DNA from: Macrotrachela quadricornifera
Lineage: Eukaryota > Rotifera > Eurotatoria > Philodinida > Philodinidae
DNA: 64,000 nt
Reading direction: 5' to 3'
Assembly: GCA_022393335.1 (NCBI GenBank)
Contig: JAJEKB010021111.1
Location: 649,425 to 713,424 of the forward strand
Every line of letters starts with the position of its first letter. Position 1 is the stretch's first letter. Under the pieces are notes generated by a model, which saw nothing but the letters and a program-made list of their open reading frames with translations, made no database searches and was not told the origin of the DNA. Shown here one piece after another: positions 23,724 to 35,731 of this stretch. The translations under genes were made by a program, and so were the position numbers.

Positions 23724-25230
23724 GGAAGTGGCTATATCCACACAAGTGTATATAGTCAAGTGGCTATATCCACACCAGTATATATAGTTATCTGGCTATA
23801 TACACATAGATAGATATAACAATCTGGTGTATACAAAACCATTATAATCTTATATATATACCGTAGGACACTCTCGGATTTAGGCCAATCTTAGATTTGC
23901 GTAGACCATTCTCAGATCCGAGTTTAGACTAGTCCATTCTTGAATCTAAGTTTGGCGTAACATCTTTCTAGCCAATCTTGGATTTCAAAATGGCCTAGTC
24001 CAATCTCAAAACTCACTAAAATTGTCAGTCCAATCCGAGATTCGCTTGTTTTTTCAGGTCCATCTAAGTTTGGCCTAATCCATACTGAGATATTTTATTT
24101 CTTTAGGTCAATTTAAGATTCGCCTAGGTCAAAACAGGATAGAGTATTTAATAACTCAAGCCACGTCTGACTTTCATAAATAAACTGCGTAAAAGAGTGA
24201 AGAATAATATTGGCATTAACAAAATGAAAACTAAAGTCCTTTATTTCTTACATATTTCAACACTATATGGAATTTGTATTGACATATATTGAGCAGAGAT
24301 ATTGATTACTTTCACAAGCGCCTAGGTGAGTTTACATTGAGGAACATATTTAAGGAAAAGGAGGGCTAATGAGCTCCATGCATTCATTCAGAAATTTTGC
24401 TAAGAATATTTTAGTTCCTTGTTCTTTAGGCTTCAAAATATTTCTTTTAAAAAGTTCTATTTGAAGTATCAGAATAAAAATTCGATTTCGTCCTTCTCTC
24501 ATGGAAAAATCTCGAACACGTCCTTGATTGTACCTTGCTTTGCTGAAACAACAGACACAATTGATAATGTTACAAAACTAGAATTTCAACTCCCTGCTTA
24601 CAGGTATTTCATCTAAATCAGCCTACTCTACACCAACGAGCTGACAAAACTCGGCAGTGAAACCCATAAAAAGGTTTTTGGTATATCATTTATCGATAAT
24701 TGCATAAGCACACGCAAGATTTTTAAGTGTAAACCCACATCTCATTCACAATGTATGACTCTCGTTTTCATTCTCTCGAATTGTTCTACACTTCAAACAA
24801 GTATCGTTCGATCACTGAAATTCAACTGTCTTGTTTCACAAATTTATCTTGTTTTGACCTAGGAGAATCTTAAATTGACCTAAAGAAATAAAATATCTCA
24901 GTATGGATTAGGCCAAACTTAGATGGACCTGAATAAACAAGCGAATCTCGGATTGGACTGACAATTTTAGTGAGTTTTGAGATTGGAGTAGGCCATTTTG
25001 AAATCCAAGATTGGCTAAAAAGATGTTACGCCAAACTTAGATTCAAGAATGGACTAGTCTAAACTCGGATCTGAGAATAGTCTACGCAAATCTAAGATTG
25101 GCCTAAATCCGAGAGTGTCCTACGGTATATATATAAGATTATAATGGTTTCATATATACCAGATTGTTATATCTATCTATGTGTATATAGCCAGATAACT
25201 ATATATACTTGTGTTGATATAGCCACTTCC
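23724..25230. mobile_element. Long-terminal-inverted-repeat DNA transposon (1.5 kb)
   Basis: The left arm 23724-24143 pairs with the right arm 24844-25230 at high identity. Ends read GGAAGTGGCTATATC...GATATAGCCACTTCC. Flanking octamers ATTAAAAT (23716-23723) and TTTAAAAT (25231-25238) match at 7 of 8 positions, consistent with an 8-bp duplication. Each arm is itself built of degenerate 25-35 bp units (variants of CCAATCTTAGATT, CTAAGTTTGGCC, GTCCAATC). The 700-bp centre has no recognised transposase. Long arms fit MULE-like elements, while the 8-bp duplication fits hAT better; the superfamily is left open. Confidence 0.8.
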
Positions 25231-25238
25231 TTTAAAAT

Positions 25239-25899
25239 ATAACATAGCAGATCTCTCTCTATATATATATTAATTTTATTATAGAAAAGGGCAGGGTTTT
25301 CAAATACTCTGCAGTAAATTTGTTATTAGAGTCAAAACATAGTAAGAACGATGATTAAAGCATGTCTCATATGTAACATAGGAACCATTTTAAATTCAGA
25401 TCATGATGTCATTCACCATGGATACATGCTTCTCAAACATAAATTGTGGTCCTTCGATCGAAATTCATACAATGTAGCATGTTTAATTTAGAGATCTTCA
25501 AATTCACTTCTTTTTAAATCATTGTTTTTATTCCTATCTTGTATATGTTCTATGCTATTTAATAGACATGATAAAATTTTTAATATCTATCCATTATTTG
25601 CCATTCATACTGATTATAGAAGTATATGGTACTTCCAAAAAACAAAGTGTGGTACTGATTCTATTTATTCACAATATAACAGATATTTTGAGTTTAGCCG
25701 AGCATGTAAATGAATTGTAGTTTATTCAATAAGGTAATACTCCTATTCTACGAACGTTCCTATAAGGAAATTCGCTATACTTAATTGTGTCTTTTACATT
25801 GTTCGCTGAAGTACATATCAGATGGAATATTACATTCCTAATAAATATTTCTGTGTAATATAAAAATGTTCATATACTAAGCAGTTTGAAGTAATCAAT
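25239..25899. other. Intergenic, downstream of the coiled-coil gene
   Basis: AT-rich. Nothing identified. Confidence 0.5.
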
Positions 25900-27581
25900 T
25901 TAATGATTATTGCTAATTTGATTTTCTGTTAAATATTTCTTCCAATCAATATCAAAAAGATCAACCACATCAAGTTTTTCTACATAAGGTAAAGGATCTT
26001 TTTTCTTTGCTTCAGGTAATTTATTTCCATTGACAGTTTCTTCTAAATTCGTGATTCGATCTTTCAATTCAACTATTTCTTCTTTGACTTTATTGATTTC
26101 TTCTTTAATAAGGCTTTGTAGTTGTTTCTCTAATGTTGCAATTTGTTGTTGCAATGTTTGGGCATTTGCCTTGAGACTTTCTTCAAGTTGTTGTTGCTGC
26201 TTGGTGATATTCTCATTAATTTCAAGAATTTTCTTATCAGTTGTTTGAGTTATTTTTTGAAATTCGTTCATATTGTCAGTAATTGTTCGAAGAGACTCAT
26301 CAAATTCATCTTGTTTGTAAAGAATATTTCTCAAATTTTCTTCATAATTTATCGTAGGTTCAGATGATGGGTAAGGTTTATTTTCAAGTTTAGTTAATTC
26401 GAAGATTTTGTTTTCATGTTCTAATTGAATAATCTTAAGTACGTCTTGAACTTTGGCTATTTCATTTAAATCTATTTGTAATTCTTCGATGTTATGTTTG
26501 AATTGGTTCATTTCATCACGCACAAGATTTTTATCATTAATTAACATTTCAATATTTGTTTTGATTAGTTCAACATCAGTACGGCAATCATCAAAATCTT
26601 GATTTTCAAACGTGGAAAAATCATTTTCGAGTTTAGTTAAACGTGTTAGGATATCATCGAGCGGTGGACGGTTTGTAACGGTTGATGGATGAGGAAGTGG
26701 AGCGGAGGGAGGACGTTTTCGTTTTGGAGACTTCCTACGATTTTAACGAGCGAGAAAGAGAAGAAATGTACGATTCATTGTCTACGTTGACTTACTTCAA
26801 ACGTCGTTTTGGAGGAAAAGGAAGACGAAGACGAGGAATGGATACAGACGGTACTCGAGGGATTTGAGTTAGATGTTCTCGAATTAATTCCTAGTTTGAG
26901 AGCACTTTTGTTGTACAAAACAATGCTTTGTCTACTTACTTTCTTCATTTCTCTATCAACAAACAAGCCATATTTTCGTTCTAACTGTATATCATGTGCC
27001 TGTATGAAAATTAGAAAAGATCTTTTAAGTTATCTAATTAGCGGAGACAATAAGTACTTGAATACGCTGTAAACGATTTGAATACATTTTATCCCAAAGA
27101 TCCAATTGATCGCGAAATTCTGCTTGTCTTGCTCGGTCAACTTCTTGAACCCTATTGTTCGTATTTGTAAAAAAAATTATCCTCTGTGAGAAGATCTTTC
27201 CACTTACGCATCAACTATAGCTGTAATAAACTTCCGTTGAAATCGTTTGTATTTTTCTTTTCCAGAATTATAAATATCATGTTCCTCACGTGCTAGAGAA
27301 GTAGGATCTCGATTATTCTTATCGAGTGATTTCGGTACCTAAAATTGAACTGAAACATCACGTTAGAACTGAGGAAAAACAAACAAATTAACCAATCCAA
27401 CATGGCGCATCTGTTTTCGAAGACGTTTATCGGTGAAATGATCTTCAATCGGATTACGTTCGATGATATTTCGATAAGGTTTCAGAGGTCTAAATAAAAG
27501 TTTATCAATATTTTCAACTGAAATTCTTACTCACGAAGGCGGTGGTACTTGACGTGATGATTTTGTCTGCTTTTCGGTCAT
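25900..27581 (-). CDS. Coiled-coil protein, seven exons (452 aa), unknown function
   Basis: Joined by hand on the minus strand: 27535-27581, 27393-27489, 27208-27338, 27058-27151, 26940-26999, 26796-26890 and 25900-26734. Every intron (45-61 nt) is GT...AG, and the total of 1359 nt is an exact frame. The N-terminal third is proline/charge-rich (QVPPPS, NIIERNPIEDHFTDK) with a helical RARQAEFRDQLDLWDK segment. A basic KKSPKRKRP at about 175-183 could be a nuclear signal. From about residue 205 to 420 the protein is a predicted long coiled coil rich in E, K, Q and L with few prolines; it ends with an aromatic-acidic tail (VVDLFDIDWKKYL). I do not recognise a family. A structural or ciliary/cytoskeletal role is only a guess from the coiled coil. 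It starts 73 nt after the stop of the TPR gene on the same strand. Confidence 0.8.
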
Positions 27582-27654
27582 ACTTTTGTTTGCTTATCTG
27601 AAAATATCAAATGATAAGACCTGTATTGAGAAAAAAAGAAAGAAGATTTCTTAT
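27582..27654 (-). promoter_or_regulatory. Short intercistronic gap with acceptor-like AG
   Basis: Only 73 nt separate the TPR stop from the coiled-coil ATG. On the minus strand the gap has a pyrimidine-rich CTTTCTTTTTTTCTC tract and TTTGATATTTTCAG (AG at 27598-27599), leaving a 16-nt leader before the ATG. This fits a spliced-leader acceptor in a two-gene operon. Confidence 0.45.
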
Positions 27655-30515
27655 TTAGCAACAGCAGTTAGTACAACACATGCAACAGTTTTTCTTAATT
27701 TCATGTTCCTGTTTCAAAAGTTCCATTTCTATGGCACTGCATGAGCGATATCCGTAATGTTCAGAAATCATGTATTTGGCCTCATGCCATTCGGTTGATG
27801 GTGCAACTTGATCGGCCGTTGTTGATAAAGTTGGTTGATTCTGTTCGATTTTTTGTTCGTTCACGAAAGTATCAGTGGTTTGTCGAGGTGGATCGTCTCT
27901 AGGATCATAACGTAGCCCAGGAGCACGAAAAAATTTGTGAAGTAAAAATCGGCTTGAGTCAAATCGTGATTCTTTTTTCTTTTTCTCAGTCTGGACATCG
28001 GCAGTTGTGGTATTCAGATCCGTAACCTGATTTTGTTCACGTTCAGATGATGAATGAGTACTTAACTCGGATTTGAGAGGAAGATTCAAATTCGGATCAT
28101 CGTGAATACATTTCGGTATACGTAATTTTGGTAGATGAGCACGGCAAGCGAGTTGAACTAACATTTCCACTAATGAATCTTGGCCATTCGCCTGTGCCAG
28201 TCTTAATGTTTTAATACTCTTATCAGCAACAGCAGAAATGATGTAGTTGACAGCAAAGGAAGCTACTCGTTCGGCAGGTGTTCTTCCATCCAAAGGATTG
28301 ATGTATGGTAATTTGCTTTTACAGCGTAAAAAACAACCTGCTTCTTTTACTTCATTCTCATCGTCCAGGCGACATAATTGGTCTTTATATCGATCGGTTA
28401 GTCTTCGTGCTACTTGACGTGCAGCTTCATTTTGTTCGATAATATCCCCACAATTACTAATTATCTGTAATTTATCTCGTATGACTTCATGATCTTTATC
28501 TTCAAGCTGTCCGGCTGCAAAATCTACGCCTGATTCCAGTATTGAACCAATGTCAAGTATAGAAGTGATACCTTTGAACACAAGTTTAAGGATAGTGGCC
28601 GCTCTAGAATCATCGATAAATTTTTTGACATTCCAATCAAGAGGTAAGACTTACTTTGAATATGGACCTTTCATATTGTGCGCAATAATTTCTTGACTAC
28701 ATCCGGCCAGAGCAAAAGCCGCTAGTACATTAGACAGTTGAATTCGACAGGTACGATAGAACATTTGTAGATTTTTATTCGATTGAAAATTTTCCTCATC
28801 AATCTTGATTGCTTGCCGACTATCTTCCATTTTTTTTGTTTTAATCAATACTTTCTTCGACGGAACATCACCCATTTCGCTCCAATATTTCGGATTTTGC
28901 ATGTTTCCGATGAATTTTTTCCACATAATTGTAGAATGTGGAAACTTTTCGAACATATCAAACAGTTCTTGAAGAGCACTGTGAGCACATAAGAAATCTT
29001 TTTGTTCTTGACACAAGGCTAACATAGCATGCGCTTCAGGACATGTCTTTTCAATGTCAGTGTTAATCGCGGCAGTGTATTCTTTCACAGCTTCTTTGTA
29101 ATTGAACTCATCAGGTTTGACAACTTTGAGAATTTTTTGCTTGCTTTTATCTTCGAGAAATGTGACATTATTGGATAGTTTGTACAGCACTTCTTGAAGC
29201 CAACCTATCTTAAAATGTCGAGCAGCGGATTCTCCCTTTTGAAAAATTTCGGCTTTTAATTGGCGCAAACGATCTTCAACGATGATTATCGTCGTTGCTG
29301 GCGATTGCGTTAGTTGCATAGCACGACGACGATCGTACATAGCTTCATCGAGCTTTCCCAGTTTTTCATAAACATTGGCTCGTTCATACAATATATCGAT
29401 ATGATTGGGGGCATACTGATGCGCTAAAGTCAAGCTACTCAAAGCCTCTCGAAACTGTTCGTTGGCTGCTTGCAAAGTGCCGAGACGAAAAATAGCGCGT
29501 GCATGTTTTGGGTTCACTTTCAGAGTCTCCCTGAACATATTCTCAGCTTCTGTCGTTTTCCCAAGCATGTACTGACAGAGTCCTTGTCGGAAAAAATTAT
29601 CCGACTTCTGAGAGTCATTTGAGACACATTTAGAAGCATCTTGGAATTTTTCTAAGGCCTCTGCATGTTTTCCTTGTTCACTACTAAGAAGAGCCTCGTA
29701 AAATAATTTGTCATACTCGACAGTTCGACCTTCAGTCAGCATTTTGACGTCAGTATTTTGTTTCGAAGACATCTGTTTCTCGTTGTGATTGAGCTTTTCG
29801 TTCCCATCTTCTTCTATAGAATCACCTAAAGTTTCATTTGTAGTAAGACGTATTCGGTCTTGACAATATTTGTAGTAAGGATTTCTCTCATGTGTCAACT
29901 TAACGGCCTTGCTGATATCCTTCAGAGCTTTCTTCATGTCTTGAATGGATTCATGAACTAATCCACGACTAAGATAACCTTTTGATAATAAATTATCTCG
30001 TTCTGCTAGCTTATCAGTTTTTTTTTCGTCTTTCATTTCTCGAATGAACAATGAATAATCATGTATAGCAAGATCAGCTTCTCCGAGCATTTGATGTGCA
30101 AAACCTCGTTTATAGTAGAGTTCTGCAAGAGAAAGTGAGGAATCTTCTTCCTTTTTCTGGCGAAGAATAGCTTCAGTAAAGTCATTCATAGCGCTTTGGT
30201 TGTGCTTTGAGCCGCCCAATTTTAGATGAGCATTACCACGGAGAAAAAGCACAGTGATCGTAGGTTCTTTAATTTCTGAGAACTTTTCAATAGCTTGTTT
30301 GAAACCTTCGGGAGTATTCTTTTGTGCCAAGTTACAACCTTCATTGAGTTTAGCTACCTAAAATTAGAGATATGATTTATTACAGTTACAGTTCCCGAAC
30401 TTCTCAGTCAAATTTTCAAATGGAAGCAAAGACTTACTAACGCACTAGCAGACTGATCTGTGGATGGTCTTGGTAATACTTCTATTTTTCTACTGGAAGG
30501 TAGTATAAAATTCAT
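27655..30515 (-). CDS. TPR-repeat protein with cysteine-cluster tail (909 aa)
   Basis: Three exons: 30438-30515, 28655-30357 and 27655-28603. The introns (80 and 51 nt) are GT...AG and the 2730-nt join is in frame; read unspliced, the middle and last exons look like two separate genes. Exon 1 encodes only a short N-terminus starting at the ATG at 30513-30515. The middle exon holds many tetratricopeptide-type helix pairs, for example EAENMFRETLKVNPKHARA and EALSSLTLAHQYAPNHIDIL, so it is likely a protein-binding scaffold. The last exon is helical, then low-complexity and charged. It ends in NCCMCCTNCCC, seven cysteines in the last ten residues, which could be palmitoylated to tether the protein to membranes or could bind metal. 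No J domain or kinase was seen. The orthologue is unknown. Confidence 0.85.
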
Positions 30516-31173
30516 CGGTCGTTATTGTAGAGTATCCTTGATCGTTTTATATTTATTCTAAATTTCATAACGTCCTTCTGCATATGTGTGAAATGCACAC
30601 CAAGGCTATACTTTATGTGTCTATCGACAATGGAAGGAATTCAAAAAAAACAAAACTCAAACAATTAAGTATTCTCTTCTAACAATTTCAATGCCATTGT
30701 TTAAAATAGTTCTTTTGTTTGTATTAGTTACACAAGCATCGTTCGTCGCTTTTATTATTAATACAACTTCATCATAAAACAAAATTTACAATTAAAAAAT
30801 AGCGTGGTAAAATGTTCTCTATTTACCGAGATCATTAAATATATCATTTGTATCTTAAGTCAACTTATTCATTCAGAATAACTATCATTTTTTAGCAACT
30901 TCTGTAAAGAAGCTTGTTAGCGCAGCCCCTTTAGAGCTAAAATATGGAACTTACATATCTTTAGCTTCCTGATACTAATAGACTATACTATAAAAATTCT
31001 TGCTTTATATATTTGGTAGCCAAGAAACTTAGGAAAGAAGTCTAGTACTTGTTGCCCGCCGTTGCTAGGAAAGTGCACTTAACGATCCTTGACCCTGGTT
31101 ACCTAGGTCTTTAATGGAGGGGGGATGTATGCAGGTACTAGATCAATTAGTCGTAATTAATTCTTCGAATATA
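30516..31173. other. Intergenic, upstream of the TPR gene
   Basis: AT-rich sequence that must contain the TPR gene promoter. No confident TATA box was seen. Confidence 0.4.
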
Positions 31174-31174
31174 T

Positions 31175-31396
31175 ATGATAGCCAGAAAGATGCAGATCAT
31201 GCAAAACAAAGCACTTCGAGTTGCACTCGGATTACCTATCTACGCTTCGGTCAAGTATATTCATCAAATTAGCAACATCCGCAAAATCAAAGATTATGCT
31301 TTAACGTTATTCAACAACGCAATTCAATCCGCGACAACCAACAACGATAATGTTTTAGAGAATCTTCTTCAAGATATATCGAACAAAATTAAATGA
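31175..31396 (+). pseudogene. Non-LTR retrotransposon (LINE) reverse-transcriptase tail
   Basis: The 73-codon frame reads MQIMQNKALRVALGLP, then a segment with KYIHQISNIRKIKD, then an amphipathic helix. This matches the region after the reverse-transcriptase core of many LINE ORF2 proteins (LQxxQNKALRxxLGxP...LHxxxNIxxIxx). The palm, fingers and endonuclease are absent, so it is a 5'-truncated copy or relic. Its 3' end is followed by AT-rich sequence without a clear poly(A). Confidence 0.75.
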
Positions 31397-32877
31397 ACCA
31401 CCGCCCTTTGCATCTAATATCAAAATAAGATACTAGATCATTGATGAGTGAATTATTTCAATACAAAAAATGTTAATATTATGAGTAATTATAGGTCTTA
31501 ATTTTCAATTCTTATTAATATAAAATGATAAATGATAGTAATTTTGCTAGTTTTATAACAATTTCAATAATAATAAGCAACAAACAATCTTTTCTCTCTC
31601 TTACTACCGTTGATGGCATTTGTTTCTTTTTTTGAGTCAAAAGCTTTTTATTTAAATAATAAAGGAAAAACCACAACCATTGCATATCCATAACCGATGT
31701 TACACGAAGGCTGGTGTAAGAAAAGCAGCGACAAGACACTTGGTCGATGTCTTTTATCTCGATAAAAGCAAGAAATAGACAGTTTATGCGGTAAAGGAAT
31801 GTGTAGATTAATATATGTATGAAGAACAAGGATAAAAAACAATGAAAGCAAGAAGATGATGATAAAGACATAGAGATACAGAGAATAAGGAGTACGATTT
31901 GCTCCTTCTTTCATAGTTTGTAGCACAATGATCGAACAAGATTCCACTCTCACATCCCTTAATATAAGAAAAGACACAAGCCGCTGCTAAAGAAAATAAA
32001 CTTGATTGAAAAAAAATTCTAAGTGACAAAAGTGCACATTTCATAAAATTATAATACTAAGAACGAATCGAGAACATATTAGTAGAACTGTTGTTTATGG
32101 TTTAGCTAGTGAATACCGTACTAGCAGTCGATATATGTAAACTCGATAAGATGGGCGATTTGAAAAGTCCCATTAGTGACCATCTAAGGGAGGTTTTACT
32201 GTAGTTACGTCTAGTTTTAAATCAAAACCTATTTGGAGTCCCTACCAAGTTAAAGGAAACATGTGTTCTCTATCATTTTAATAGAAGCGAATTGTCATTA
32301 AGATCTTTTCTGCTGTACCTGACATTTATCGGACTAATGAAAAGCGTTTTCAGCTATTCATCAGAAGAATTTCTTTGCAAACAGTTTTGTATAGAATTGA
32401 ATGGAACATCTTTTAAAAAATGTTCAAGCCTGAACAATGAAAATCGAGCGAGATATTGACGAAATACGAAGACCATCATTCTTTATCGTCTATCCGATAC
32501 ATGTTTCATCTATCCTTACAAAGTCTCTTCAGGTAGTGAAAATTAGCGGTAACTTTCTTCGAAACAATATCGAAGCAATAGATAGATACTATTAAATAAA
32601 CTGAAACGAACAGAAATTAATTCTATCCATGCAATAGTATTGTTATTGTTTCCAGTTGTTTATCACAGTCATAAAAATATTTTCGAACATCATTTCCTTA
32701 TATAGATACATGCACTACAAAATGAATTGAGAATTGTAATAAGAATTTTCTAATCTTGAGATAGGGACTAATAGTAATTCATTTTCTATTATCTTCGATT
32801 GAAATCATTCTTAGTTGATAAATGTTTCAAGTTGTGAAGAAATGACAAAATATTTATTTTAGCAATAAAATATAAAA
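31397..32877. other. Intergenic
   Basis: AT-rich. No gene or repeat pair found. Confidence 0.45.
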
Positions 32878-35630
32878 TCAAGGACAGAGAGCGACTGATC
32901 GACGAATAATAATAAGTGTACCAACGGGAAATGAAAGACGATCATTTACTTTGAGTAAACCATGACGTTCTCCATGTTCATATAGAAGAGGAATAGAATT
33001 ATTATTGTTCTGTGAACGAATAAAAATTTCATAGATTTTACTATCAATGGTCAAATCGAGAATGAATCCTTGATATTTAATACCATGAAAGATGAATTTA
33101 GTCGCTTGATCTGGTAGATGACCATAAGGTTTAAATTCAAGTTGAGTTAATTTAATACGAATTCCTCCATAACCAAAAAGAACAGATTGTAAAAATCCTC
33201 CAATACCAGTTATAAAATTAACTGTTCCAACACCTGATTGAGTTTCTGTCCATACCTAGAAAATAAAAATCATCAAAATAAAATAAAAAACTATTTAAAT
33301 AATTAACATTAAATGGAGATCGAACATAACTTTGATATGAACGTTGAAAAAGTTGATCAGTTTTATTAAAATCAGATAATTCATTAAAACCAATTGAATA
33401 CATTGACCAAGTCATAGCTGGTCCATCAACACGTGTTAAAGGTTCATAAATTAATAAATTATTTTGTTTTATTTCATCATTCATTGTCCACATCAATGGA
33501 TATCCAAGAAGAATAACATCAGCTTGTTTAATAATAGTATGTTCTAAATAAATAGATAAAATTTATTTAAAATAAATTATTTTCCTTACTTAAATCAAAA
33601 TTTTCATATTCAAGATAAGTTTTAGTTAAATTATCAAAAGGAAAATATAAATTCGATGCAATATCCAACCATTTTGAAGGAATTGTTTTATTAGTAATAC
33701 AACTAATATAATCAGCTAATTCAATAGAAAGTGAAGCAATTGCATTTGTATAAACAGAATTATTTTTATATGGTTCAGCATCTTCATCTGGTGGTAATAC
33801 AGCTAACACAAAATAATAATACAATATAAAAAAATTTTCATTTAAAAAAAAAAATTTACATAATATTTCATATTGTTTTCTTTGATTATTATATATAACT
33901 CGTGAACTCCAAAATCGAGCTATTTCATAAATTAATTCTCCACCATATTCATTTAATAACCAATCTTTATTATTTGTAATTGATATATATTGTCTTGCTG
34001 CAAATGAAATATCACCTGTTATATGAATTTCATAAAGACGACCTTCAGGACAACAATCTGGTGTTACATCAACACCAGTTCGAGCACTTTCCCAAGGATA
34101 TCTTATTTAAAACTATTTTATTATAAGTTAACAAAAAAAAAAAGAATAAATATACCTCCATCCTTCATAACCAAACAGTGCAGCATTATACGCTGCAGGA
34201 TCACGTAGAGCAATTCGATATGATAAAATTTCTTTAGCTAATCTAATAAAACAAAAATCCACGCTCGTTTTTTCTCTAACATATTTAACTTACGTTGGAT
34301 AGAAAAGAAGAATCGATGGAAACATCCATGTTTCTGTATCCCAAAATGAATGACCTGAATAATCTTCACGTGAACGACCACCTCGTGAAAGTGTACCTGG
34401 ACTTAAACCATAAAATTGTTTTAATTGACTTTTTGTTGATAAAGGTGGAAGAGAACTTAATATATAATAAAATGCTGAATTTATTTGTCTTTGTAATTCA
34501 TTATTTCCTTCAATTTCAATATGTCCATTAGACCATATATTATTCCATAAAGATATATGTGATGATAATATAATATCTGCATCTTGTTCAATTGTTGCTA
34601 TTTAAAAAACAAAACAAAATTATTTTAAAAATAATTTTAAAACAAATAATTAACCATAATCAAAACTTTGTTTAGCTATTGATTGATTATTATCAATTGA
34701 AGTAATAAAAATAAATGTTTGATTTTTTACATTTTCATCAAGTTCTAATCCTTTAATAGGTAATGGTGTATAATATATATATACAGGTAATGTTTCATTT
34801 TGAAATTTTTTATTTTCAATTTCACGTGTTTTACCATATAAAAGACTTTAAAATAAATAGAAAATTAAAAAAATTTCGATTAAATATTCTTTACACATAT
34901 TGTGGATTACGAGTTATAACAGTTAAATTTATATCAATACTTGTTAATTTTTCATCGACTTTAATCGGTACATGAATTTTATGTTCTATAAAATAATGTA
35001 TTAATAAAAAAAAATAACTGAATATTAAAAAAATCTAACCTTTCGATGTTTTTCGAATTAATCTAACATGATTAATTAATAATTCAGTATATTCTTGTGA
35101 AGCAAATAAACGTCGTTCAATTCGAATTTCATCATTTTCATGTGTTTCAATAAACATACCTATTAAGAAAATTTAATTAAATTCATTGAAAGAAAATATA
35201 TCTTTTTAACCTGATGAAACATTTAAAGTATATAATGATGATTTTGAATGGATTTTAAATTGCCAATTAACTGTACTTGGAATACGTGCTCGATGGCTAG
35301 TACCTTTATTTAAACAAAAAACAAAATAAACTATCAAAAAATAATCTAATTACCATTTTCACTATTATAAAGTCCATTCATATAAATAAAATCACTATAT
35401 ACAACAGTAGCTATATGACCATTACCAATATAGGGTAATAATCGAAAATCAAGAAAAGGACCATCTCGTGGTAATCTAAATTTTAATTTAATTATTTATA
35501 TTAGAATTAAAATATTTTACTTATCAGTACTAAAAGTTGTTGTCGAATTCGATTCTTCAATAGATATTGTTTCGACAAGAATAAAAATTGATGAAATAAC
35601 CAAGAAAAAAAACAACGTTTTATTTATCAT
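32878..35630 (-). CDS. PGGHG: GH65 protein-glucosylgalactosylhydroxylysine glucosidase
   Basis: Twelve exons joined by hand: 35521-35630, 35354-35475, 35211-35303, 35040-35159, 34895-34985, 34655-34845, 34294-34597, 34156-34242, 33860-34101, 33590-33802, 33308-33543 and 32878-33255. All introns are about 46-61 nt and the 2187-nt frame gives 728 residues, close to vertebrate PGGHG/ATHL1. The family removes glucose from the Glc-Gal-hydroxylysine unit of collagen-type proteins; relatives are acid-trehalase-like. Landmarks: an N-terminal hydrophobic signal-like segment (1-22), LPYIGNGHIAT, FWDTETWMFPS (WDTE at 328-331), YPWESARTG (Glu377), PPDEDAEPY (459-460), DGPAMTWSMYS, and VWTETQSGVGTVNF (Glu607). 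The acidic residues in the WDTE, PWESA and WTE blocks are the likely catalytic/substrate-site carboxylates of the (alpha/alpha)6 barrel. It lies 101 nt after the ABCC stop. Confidence 0.9.
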
Positions 35631-35731
35631 CTCTATGAATGTTTGAAATATGAAGATAAAAAAAAATTGACAAACACACAAAAGATAAAAGATAATAAAA
35701 AAAAGGTCGGAGATATTTGTCTCACTAATTC
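35631..35731 (-). promoter_or_regulatory. Short intercistronic gap before the glucosidase
   Basis: Minus-strand sequence is T/pyrimidine-rich (TTTTTTTTTATCTTCATATTTC) and ends CATAGAG immediately before the ATG, giving AG acceptors within 0-5 nt of the start. This is compatible with trans-splicing of a downstream cistron or with a very compact promoter. Confidence 0.4.
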
